Of a DNA stretch of 8,184 nucleotides, positions 1 to 6,628 are shown piece by piece. Positions within the stretch are counted from its first letter, which is position 1. Each line of letters starts with the position of its first letter. Source of the stretch: an uncultured Bacteroidales bacterium (GTDB lineage: Bacteria; Bacteroidota; Bacteroidia; Bacteroidales; UBA932); NCBI GenBank assembly GCA_934702165.1, contig CAKUYG010000095.1, positions 1 to 8,184 on the forward strand, given 5' to 3'. A program made the translations under genes and the position numbers. The notes beneath the pieces were generated by a model. The model worked only from the letters and a program-made list of their open reading frames with translations, ran no database searches and had not been told where the DNA came from.

Positions 1-2
1 AT

Positions 3-158
3 TTCCTTGTGGATGGGAAATATCTGTTTGAGGTTGGGGGACGCAAGAAATCGTTTGAACAAATCAAAGACGTGGCAGACAGCTATCTGGCTGTTGACGA
101 CACAGAAATCGGACACCATAACCGCATTCCTTTATGGATGTTCGGTCTGCTGTATTGA
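3..158 (+). CDS. C-terminal tail of an AAA-type ATP-binding protein (partial)
   Basis: The frame is open from the left edge and ends at TGA 156-158, giving the last 51 residues of a protein whose body lies outside the window. The tail carries the pattern LFEVGGRKKSF, then DSYLAVDD, then GHHNRIPLWMFGLLY at the very end. From memory this closely matches the C-terminus of a Bacteroidales family of AAA ATPases of the DUF4143-like type. In those proteins the ATPase domain is N-terminal and a restriction-endonuclease-like region is C-terminal; their cellular role is poorly defined. No Walker motifs are present because only the tail is seen. The gene converges on the minus-strand pectinase and shares its terminator 45 bases further on. 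The family assignment is from recall of the tail sequence alone; the reading frame itself is well supported by its protein-like composition. Confidence 0.7.
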   Translation, partial: FLVDGKYLFEVGGRKKSFEQIKDVADSYLAVDDTEIGHHNRIPLWMFGLLY

Positions 159-202
159 CAGTGGCCTTACTGATGTAAATGTCGGAAACTTTGTGACAAT
201 AT

Positions 203-233
203 AAAAAATCCGAGGTCATGCCCCGGATTTTTT
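203..233. terminator. Bidirectional rho-independent terminator between convergent genes
   Basis: Bases 203-215 pair with 221-233 around a five-base loop (216-220). This gives a 13-position stem with one A/C mismatch (213 against 223). Six A residues begin one arm and six T residues end the other, so either strand would make a GC-rich hairpin followed by a U run. It lies one base beyond the stop codon of the minus-strand hydrolase/esterase gene (stop at 235-237) and 44 bases past the stop of the plus-strand ATPase tail, so it probably ends both transcripts. The stretch 159-202 between the ATPase stop and the hairpin shows nothing else. Confidence 0.88.
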
Positions 234-234
234 A

Positions 235-2313
235 TTACTTGATGTAAGCCGCCAGCGGACCGCCGGCTGCCTTGAGGGCGTCCGCGAGGGTGCGGCAGTA
301 GAGGCGCGCTCCCGCTTCACGGGTGTGCACCGCGTCTGCGAAGTAGTCGGCCTGGGCTTTCTGCTTCCCGAGGGCATCGTACTGAGTTGCCGCAAGTTCG
401 TTGAAGTCGATATATTCGACACCTTCCTCTGCGGCGACTTCCTTGCACCAGGTGTTGAAAGTCTTGTCGAACCTCTCCACGGAAGAGTCGCTCTTCCAGC
501 GGTTCTGCGGGGTCGGGCTGAGCACTATCGGAATACCTCCACGCATCTTGGTCTGGCGGATCATCAGGCGGATGTAGTGTCCGTAAGAATAGACATCCTC
601 AGGGCCGCCGTTCTTCTCCATCACGACAGTCCGGCATTCATCGGAGATGCCGTCCAGAGTTCCGCGCGCACGTCCGGTATTGAGAGGGGACATGTCGTTG
701 TGTCCGAACTGGATAAGTACGAAATCGCCTTTCTGGATGCGGTCGCGTACCTGAGGCCAGCGGTTGTTGTAGAAAGTGCGGCTGCTAAGGCCCCCCACAG
801 CCTCGTTGTCCACTATGGCTGTGTCGTTTACGTATTCTTGGAAGAAACTGCCCCAGCCCCACTGACCGTTGTCGCCTGTGCCGCGGCCGTTCTTGCAGGT
901 GGAGTCGCCGGCAAGGAATATCATGGGCTTGCCTTCCTGCCTCTCAACCTGCTGGAACACCATTCCCGGCCTTGGCTGCTGTTCCTGCCGGGATGCGTAG
1001 AGTTTGAGCATCTCGGTGCCGGCAAGCAGTACGGGACCGTAGCCGTGGGCTGCATAGACGCTCACCGGGCGGCCTTCGTAGAAGGTGTTGGTCCATCCGA
1101 GTCCTGTGCCCACGCAGGTGTTTTCCACCTGCCCCTGTGCGTTGACCTGCTTCTCGATTCCGGCCCAGCCTGCGCGAGCGATGTCCTGATAAGCTGTCCT
1201 GTCTATCCAGCCTTTGTTGATAGCGTGGGCGTAGCCGTAGACGAACATCGCGGTGGCACTGGTCTCAAGATAGGATTCGGTCTTGTCGATGAGCTGGTGC
1301 CAGCGTCCGTCCGGGGCCTGGTACGGGGCGATGCCGCGCAGAAGCGACTTGAGCAGATCGAGCACTTCGTCCCGTCCCTGCGCCCTTTCCGGAAGCACGT
1401 CGAGCACATCGCAGAGGGTGAGCACTGCCCAGCCGTTGGCTCGGGCCCAATGGTAGGACGGGTGCTCGGCCATGCCCTCTATCCAGCCGTGGCGGAAAAG
1501 GTCCTTCTCCGGTACCCAGAGGTATTTCTTGAAGAGAAGAATCTGGTTGACGGCTTCGTTGTAGAATTTCTGCGTGAGGTCGCCCCTCTCTTTCTGGCTG
1601 AGCAGGGCCCGGTAAGCTATCGGGGTGATTCCCATGTACATGTCGTCGAGCCACACGGAGTTGGTGGTAGGGCGGTTACGTGCCAGGATGCCGTCGGAGA
1701 GGCGGTACTCTTTGTACATGGTGAAGTTGAACCCGTTGTCGAGCAGAGCCCTGAAATCCTTGCCTTTCTGCGGGTCGGCGATGGTGGCCTTGATCATGGC
1801 GGCGGTCATGGCACCGCAGTCGTCGAGCCATTTCGGGCTGGCGAGGTACTTAAGCTTCATCGGGTAGCCGGTGGCGTTGTAGTAGTCACGTACATAAGGG
1901 TAGATGTCTCCAAGCAGCTTGAGCCTCTCGAAAGCGTAGTCGGCGTATTTGCTATCTCCTGTGAACTCGCTCAGGGCAAGCATGCCGGAGTAGGTCACGC
2001 CCCACTCGTAGGTGCAGATGCCGAAATCTCCTTTCTTGAGGGTGGAGTTCTCGTCGATCTTGCTGTAGTCGGTGATGCTTTTGCCGTCTGCGTCAAGCAC
2101 TTCCGCCGGAGTGCAGGCTGAGAGATAGTCGTAGATGCGGTCGAGTGTCTGCCGGGCGCTCACGCTCGGGTCAACCCTCTGCGGACGCGGGGCCGGTTGC
2201 TCGGTCTTGGCATTTTTGGCGGCCTTTCGCGCGGATTTCTGTGCGTAGGCGGGTGCTCCGATGCATGACAGCGCAAGCAGCGAAGCGATGGTAATCTTGA
2301 ATAACTTGGTCAT
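235..2313 (-). CDS. Secreted GH105 unsaturated rhamnogalacturonyl hydrolase fused to CE12-type rhamnogalacturonan acetylesterase
   Basis: This 692-residue protein has two enzyme modules. Residues 1-24 are a signal peptide with a likely signal peptidase I site after AYA, followed by a Lys/Ala/Pro-rich linker to about 48. Residues about 50-440 are a GH105 (alpha/alpha)6 barrel, with LDDCGAM at 163-169, WLDDMYMG at 221-228 (the Asp pair contains the expected acid/base residue) and HWARANGW at 288-295. GH105 enzymes remove the 4,5-unsaturated galacturonyl residue left by rhamnogalacturonan lyases. After a Gln/Arg-rich linker (441-462) comes an SGNH esterase: GDST at 469-472 with Ser471 as nucleophile, GGLSSRTF at 507-514, GHND at 537-540, and DAVH with Asp660 and His663. 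These blocks match rhamnogalacturonan acetylesterases of CE12. All catalytic residues are present in both halves. It probably acts in the periplasm on imported pectin fragments. The start has no strong Shine-Dalgarno sequence. It follows the outer-membrane channel gene by 24 bases, so it may be read through from the efflux operon. The exact pectin substrate is inferred. Confidence 0.93.
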   Translation of the reverse strand: MTKLFKITIASLLALSCIGAPAYAQKSARKAAKNAKTEQPAPRPQRVDPSVSARQTLDRIYDYLSACTPAEVLDADGKSITDYSKIDENSTLKKGDFGICTYEWGVTYSGMLALSEFTGDSKYADYAFERLKLLGDIYPYVRDYYNATGYPMKLKYLASPKWLDDCGAMTAAMIKATIADPQKGKDFRALLDNGFNFTMYKEYRLSDGILARNRPTTNSVWLDDMYMGITPIAYRALLSQKERGDLTQKFYNEAVNQILLFKKYLWVPEKDLFRHGWIEGMAEHPSYHWARANGWAVLTLCDVLDVLPERAQGRDEVLDLLKSLLRGIAPYQAPDGRWHQLIDKTESYLETSATAMFVYGYAHAINKGWIDRTAYQDIARAGWAGIEKQVNAQGQVENTCVGTGLGWTNTFYEGRPVSVYAAHGYGPVLLAGTEMLKLYASRQEQQPRPGMVFQQVERQEGKPMIFLAGDSTCKNGRGTGDNGQWGWGSFFQEYVNDTAIVDNEAVGGLSSRTFYNNRWPQVRDRIQKGDFVLIQFGHNDMSPLNTGRARGTLDGISDECRTVVMEKNGGPEDVYSYGHYIRLMIRQTKMRGGIPIVLSPTPQNRWKSDSSVERFDKTFNTWCKEVAAEEGVEYIDFNELAATQYDALGKQKAQADYFADAVHTREAGARLYCRTLADALKAAGGPLAAYIK

Positions 2314-2337
2314 CAGTGGTTATTGTTTATGTTGATT

Positions 2338-3522
2338 TTATTCTGCAAAACTTTCGAGACTGGCTATGATGCTGTGGCAGTCACGCTCACATTCCAGCAC
2401 GTCCTGGATGGCATCGTACCAGACTTCCATCTCGGAGGTGTATTCCTCTACGGATATTTCTCCGCTGTCCAGAGCTTCATAAAGCATATCAGCCGGGTTC
2501 AGCCCGGAGAGTGTTCTGCGGTATTCGTCGCGCAGTCCGATCAGGCCCAGGGCCTTGGCGTATTCTGCTTTTAGACTGAGGTGGAACTGCGTGCAATCGT
2601 CCTTGAGCTTCTCCTCGGCGGCCTGCCTACGTGCCTTGGCGGCCCTGACTTTGCCATGGTTTTCCCAAAGCGGGATTGAGATGCCGCCAGTGATGCCCTG
2701 GAAGGTGCTGCCTGTGACGCTCTCAGACATGTATCCTATGCTGAATTTCGGAAACCACTCCGAGGTGGCGAGCTTTACAGCGGATTCGGCGTTACGCAGG
2801 TCGTTCTCCACAGCGAGAAGCTCACTGCTGCTTTTGACGGCCTGTCCGTACCACTGCTCGAAATCGTCCGGGATGAACGGATCGGCGAAATCGCAGAAAC
2901 TGAACTCGACAGCTATGCCGCCGTTAAGCCTTTGAAGCTCAGACAGGAGAGACTGCCTCTCGATTTCATTGTTCTTTGCCACGCGTGAAGCTGAGAGCAG
3001 CGCCATCTTTGCCTTGTTGAGCGCCAACGCCCCGGAGCCGCCGGCGTCGAACTTGCGTTGGTAGCTGTCGGCGATGGCTTCGGCGTTGGAGAGACATTTG
3101 TCGAGCTCTGCCTTTAAAGCGTTGCGGTAGACAAGGTCGATGCAGACCTGCTTTGCCTCCAGCAGTATCTTCTTCCTCCCGAGGGCGTAGGCATAGTCTG
3201 CCGCTGCGCATTCTCCTTGGGAAATCTTTTTCTTCCAATAGTAGACAGACGGGAAATCGAAGCTCTGGCTTACGCTGAAGTCAATCCTGTTGCCGCCTTC
3301 CGGGTCCACGGTCTCCCAAAGATAACCCAGTTCTATTTCCGGGTCCGAAGGTGTCAGTCCGGTACGGGCTTCCATCTTGTCGGCCTGCACCTCGCTGCGA
3401 AGAGCCCTGAGAGCAGTATTGTTGGCCTCCACCTGCGAGAGTATGTCGCTGAAGTCCTGTGCGCCTGCCGCCCCGCAAAGGGACAGGGCGGCGAGCGCTG
3501 TGATCAAATGTCTATTTGTCAT
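2338..3522 (-). CDS. TolC/CusC-type outer-membrane channel of a heavy-metal efflux system
   Basis: This 394-residue protein belongs to the outer-membrane efflux (OEP/TolC) family. Trimers of such proteins form the exit duct through the outer membrane and a long periplasmic alpha-barrel that docks on the pump and adaptor. A signal peptide ends after AGA at residue 21; Cys16 is not in a good lipobox, so a lipid anchor like that of CusC is not predicted. The duplicated family structure is visible: SQSFDFP at 85-91 begins a strand region, with long helices at about 100-200, then EWFPKFSIGY (255-264) and GGISIPLWENHGK (279-291) followed by long charged helices at about 292-390. FDAGGSGALAL (158-168) and LDSGEISVEEY (351-361) occupy equivalent helix turns in the two halves. 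It is shorter than enterobacterial CusC but a usual size for Bacteroidota. Its ATG overlaps the end of the pump gene by 11 bases, which argues for the same operon and complex. Confidence 0.9.
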   Translation of the reverse strand: MTNRHLITALAALSLCGAAGAQDFSDILSQVEANNTALRALRSEVQADKMEARTGLTPSDPEIELGYLWETVDPEGGNRIDFSVSQSFDFPSVYYWKKKISQGECAAADYAYALGRKKILLEAKQVCIDLVYRNALKAELDKCLSNAEAIADSYQRKFDAGGSGALALNKAKMALLSASRVAKNNEIERQSLLSELQRLNGGIAVEFSFCDFADPFIPDDFEQWYGQAVKSSSELLAVENDLRNAESAVKLATSEWFPKFSIGYMSESVTGSTFQGITGGISIPLWENHGKVRAAKARRQAAEEKLKDDCTQFHLSLKAEYAKALGLIGLRDEYRRTLSGLNPADMLYEALDSGEISVEEYTSEMEVWYDAIQDVLECERDCHSIIASLESFAE

Positions 3523-6500
3523 TGGTTTTCTTCCTTTTTGCGTACCATTCGTACATTATCGGTATGATGAAGATGTTGAGCAGGGTGGATGTCAGAAGTC
3601 CTCCGAGCACTACCACTGCCATAGGGCTCTGGATCTCATTGCCGGTCTTGTCCCCGTTGAGTACCAGCGGGATGAGGGCAAGGGCTGAGGTCAGGGCCGT
3701 CATGAGGATAGGGTTGAGCCTGTCCACCGAGCCGTCTATCACGCTCTCCCGGAGCCCCTCGCCATCATGGCGCAGGTGCTGGTAGCGGTTGATGAGCAGG
3801 ACTCCGTTGCGGGTCGCGATGCCGAAAAGGGTGATGAATCCGATTATCGACGGGATGCTGACCACTCCGGAACTGATCCAGACGGCGAATACGCCTCCGA
3901 CAAGTGCGAGAGGCAGGCTCGCGAGCACGATGCCTGACAACGTGACATCCTTGAACTCAAGGTAGAGCAGCAGGAAGATTGCGAATATTGCGAGGATGGT
4001 GGCAAGGGCAAGTGTCCTGGAAGCGCTCCTTGCGCTCTCGAACTGCCCGCCGTACTCGATACGGTATCCTTCAGGGAGCTGCACCGATTCTGCTATGACT
4101 CTCTGGACATCTTCCACGACGCTTCCCACATCACGTCCGCTTACATTGGCGGATACCACGAGCTTGCGCTGTACGTTTTCCCGGCTGATGGAGTTCGGGC
4201 CGTATGTCGAAACGATTTTGGCTACCTGCTCCAGAGGGACTTTGCTTCCGTTGCCGGTATCGATGAGCGCGTTGCGCACGCCCTCTATGCTGCGGGTGTC
4301 ATCATCTCCAAGGCGCAGCACGACATCGTAGCGACGTTGTCCCTCGTAGATGTCGGAGAGTTTCTCCCCGGAGAAGGCGAGGTTTATGAAGTCGTTGAAG
4401 TCCGCCATCGTGATGCCATACCGGGCCAGTGCGGCACGGTCGGCCTTGATCTGTATCTGCGGAGTCGCGGCCTGCTGCTCCACAGATGCGTCCACCAGCC
4501 CTTCCACTTCAGAGATGAGGCTCTTGACGGTGTTGCCGAGCATCTGCATAGTTCCGAGGTCCGTGCCGAAAATCTTGATGGCAATGGCAGCCTTGGTGCC
4601 GGAAAGCATGTGGTCGATGCGGTGCCCGAGCGGCTGGCCTACCGTCACAGCGATACCCGGTATGGAGTTGAGTTTGGCGCGCACATCGCTGAAGACTTCT
4701 TCCCTGGATCTGCCGGAGAGTTTGAAGTTGACATCAAGTTCCGAGGAGTTGGTGGCCTGGGAATGCTCATCGAGGTCTCCGCGTCCGGAGCGGCGTGAGG
4801 TGCTGGTGACTTCCGGGATGCTGAGAAGTTCCTTTTCCATCAGCTGCCCGAGACGGTCATTGTCTTCAAGGGACGTGCCCTGCTGCGTTACGGCCGATAT
4901 GGTCATGGAGCCTTCGTTGAAATCAGGCAGGAAGCTGCTTCCCATCTGTGTGAACACGACCACGGCTCCTATAAGCAGCACGCAAGTGGCTCCCATGACG
5001 GCTTTTTTGTGCATCAGAACCCATCCGAGAGCCTTCTCATATGCAGAGGAGAGCTTGCGGCTCACCCAACCCTCGCGGTCGTTGCGTTTGAGGTACTGCT
5101 CGTTTGAGAGCATGTCCTTGCAGAGGAGCGGAGTGAGGGTCATCGCCACGATCAGTGACATGAACAGGGAAATGATGTAGGTGATGCCGAGCGGCTTGAG
5201 AAGCCTGCCCTCCATGCCGCTGAGGAAGAAGAGGGGAGTGAAGGCCACCATGATGATCAGAGTCGCGTTGATCACGGACGAGCGGATCTCGCGTGAACCT
5301 TCGAATACGACATCGAAGACTTTCTGCCGCTCAGCCTCCGGCTTGCGGTGGTTCTGTCTCAGGCGTTTATATACATTTTCCACATCTATGATGGCATCGT
5401 CAACGAGCGAACCGATGGCGATGCACATGCCGCCGAGGGTCATGGTGTTGATGTCCATCCCGAGCAGGTGCAGGACTATGATCGTGGCAAGAAGCGACAT
5501 GGGGATTGCTATGATGGAGATCACCGTAGTCCTGAAATTGCCCAGGAAGAGGAACAGGATCAATACCACAAATACTGCACCCTCAAGCAGGGCCCGGCCC
5601 ACGTTGCCGACAGATGCCTGTATGAAATCGGCCTGCTGGAAGATGTGAGTGTCCATCTTCACGTCATGAGGAAGTGATGCCGCCACCCCTTCGAGGTTGG
5701 ACTCGATAGCTTTGGTGACTTTGAGCGTGTTGATGTTCGGCTGCTTGCTGATGGAGATGATGACGGCGGGTTTGCCGTTCTGCGAAGCGGTGCCGAGTTT
5801 GACGGCGGGACCTATTCGCAGCGTCGCTACATCGGACAGGCACACCGGGCCGCCTTTGTCCATGCAGACGAGGCTTTTGCCGAGTTCGTCAAGGTCGGTC
5901 GTTCGGGCGATGCCGCGCAGGGCGTATTCATTGCCCCATTCGCGGACTATGCCTCCTTCGGTGTTGATGCTCAGAGAGCGTCCGACGGCTTCTATTTCCG
6001 CCATTGTCACTCCGTAGGCTTCCATCTTCAGCGGATCGGCGAGGATCTGGTATTGCTTTTCCTCACCCCCGAGCACGGTCACCTGTGAGACACCGCCTGT
6101 GGCGAGGATGGCAGGTTTGACCACCCAGTCAGCCATGTCGCGGAGATCCATCATGGAAGTGGTTCCGTCCTGCGACTGGAGCCCAAGGAAGATGATTTCT
6201 CCCATCACGCTGGATTGCGGTGCCAGGACCGGGGTCACGTCTTCCGGGAGAGATTCGCCGAGCGTGACCATCTTTTCGGAGACAATCTGTCGGGCACGGA
6301 ACACGTCCATGCCCCAGTCGAACTCCACCCATACGAAAGAATAACCGTACATGGAGGTAGAACGCACGCGGCGCACGTTGGTGGCACCGTTGACGGCTGT
6401 CTCCACCGGGAAAGTCACCAGACGCTCCACTTCCTCAGCAGACATGCCGTGGGCGTCTGACATTATCACAACAGTCGGGGCGGTGAGGTCGGGAAACACG

Positions 6501-6616
6501 TCAATGTCGGTCCTGTTGGCGCTCCACAGTCCTCCGATGACTACCAGCACTGCTCCCAGCAGCACCAGCAGACGGTTTTTCAGGGAAAACCGTATTATGT
6601 CATTAAGCCAGTTCAT
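3512..6616 (-). CDS. CusA/CzcA-family heavy-metal efflux RND pump
   Basis: This 1034-residue inner-membrane proton/metal antiporter has the normal length and the duplicated RND architecture. TM1 is at about 15-31, then a periplasmic porter domain to about 340, then TM2-TM7 (341-358, 363-385, 392-413, 446-466, 474-498, 537-556), a second periplasmic domain (557-866), and TM8-TM12 (868-886, 892-913, 920-943, 968-986, 997-1021). The N-terminal FPDLTAPTVVI (41-51), FLPDFNEGS (562-570) and GHRIDHMLSG (664-673) are hallmarks of the heavy-metal branch. TM4 carries VDDAIIDVEN (405-414), with Asp406 at the usual proton-relay position. The copper-binding Met triad of E. coli CusA appears replaced (about Ser574 or its neighbours, Leu627 and His669), so copper or silver is not favoured and a divalent metal is more likely. 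The subtype is uncertain, hence no gene symbol. The start follows a strong GGAGG. The adaptor gene ends 12 bases upstream, and the channel gene overlaps its 3' end. Confidence 0.95.
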   Translation of the reverse strand: MNWLNDIIRFSLKNRLLVLLGAVLVVIGGLWSANRTDIDVFPDLTAPTVVIMSDAHGMSAEEVERLVTFPVETAVNGATNVRRVRSTSMYGYSFVWVEFDWGMDVFRARQIVSEKMVTLGESLPEDVTPVLAPQSSVMGEIIFLGLQSQDGTTSMMDLRDMADWVVKPAILATGGVSQVTVLGGEEKQYQILADPLKMEAYGVTMAEIEAVGRSLSINTEGGIVREWGNEYALRGIARTTDLDELGKSLVCMDKGGPVCLSDVATLRIGPAVKLGTASQNGKPAVIISISKQPNINTLKVTKAIESNLEGVAASLPHDVKMDTHIFQQADFIQASVGNVGRALLEGAVFVVLILFLFLGNFRTTVISIIAIPMSLLATIIVLHLLGMDINTMTLGGMCIAIGSLVDDAIIDVENVYKRLRQNHRKPEAERQKVFDVVFEGSREIRSSVINATLIIMVAFTPLFFLSGMEGRLLKPLGITYIISLFMSLIVAMTLTPLLCKDMLSNEQYLKRNDREGWVSRKLSSAYEKALGWVLMHKKAVMGATCVLLIGAVVVFTQMGSSFLPDFNEGSMTISAVTQQGTSLEDNDRLGQLMEKELLSIPEVTSTSRRSGRGDLDEHSQATNSSELDVNFKLSGRSREEVFSDVRAKLNSIPGIAVTVGQPLGHRIDHMLSGTKAAIAIKIFGTDLGTMQMLGNTVKSLISEVEGLVDASVEQQAATPQIQIKADRAALARYGITMADFNDFINLAFSGEKLSDIYEGQRRYDVVLRLGDDDTRSIEGVRNALIDTGNGSKVPLEQVAKIVSTYGPNSISRENVQRKLVVSANVSGRDVGSVVEDVQRVIAESVQLPEGYRIEYGGQFESARSASRTLALATILAIFAIFLLLYLEFKDVTLSGIVLASLPLALVGGVFAVWISSGVVSIPSIIGFITLFGIATRNGVLLINRYQHLRHDGEGLRESVIDGSVDRLNPILMTALTSALALIPLVLNGDKTGNEIQSPMAVVVLGGLLTSTLLNIFIIPIMYEWYAKRKKTNDK
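3530..3535 (-). promoter_or_regulatory. Shine-Dalgarno-like site for the channel gene, inside the pump gene
   Basis: On the minus strand AGGAAG lies seven bases before the channel ATG (3520-3522). It sits within the last codons of the pump gene, whose TAG stop is at 3512-3514. The start codon is therefore upstream of the pump's stop, an arrangement that usually couples translation of the two proteins. It supports ATG 3522 as the true start. Confidence 0.6.
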
Positions 6617-6622
6617 AGCTCG

Positions 6623-6627
6623 CCTCC
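6623..6627 (-). promoter_or_regulatory. Strong Shine-Dalgarno sequence for the RND pump
   Basis: The minus strand reads GGAGG six bases before the pump ATG (6614-6616), inside the 12-base gap after the adaptor stop (6629-6631). It fixes the pump start. It is notable because the adaptor and the pectinase genes have no comparable site, as is common in Bacteroidota. The pump may be translated efficiently on its own as well as by coupling. Confidence 0.75.
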
Positions 6628-6628
6628 A

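Noticed and set aside
325..2121. A 598-codon open frame on the plus strand opposite the hydrolase/esterase gene.
   Set aside because: It is exactly in codon register with the minus-strand gene, so a stop arises only where that gene uses TTA, CTA or TCA. The GC-rich gene avoids those codons. The minus-strand product has complete catalytic motifs from two enzyme families; the plus-strand translation resembles nothing.
4350..5180. A 276-codon plus-strand frame opposite the RND pump gene.
   Set aside because: It is a Ser/Arg-rich antisense shadow of a highly conserved pump region and has no recognisable domain.
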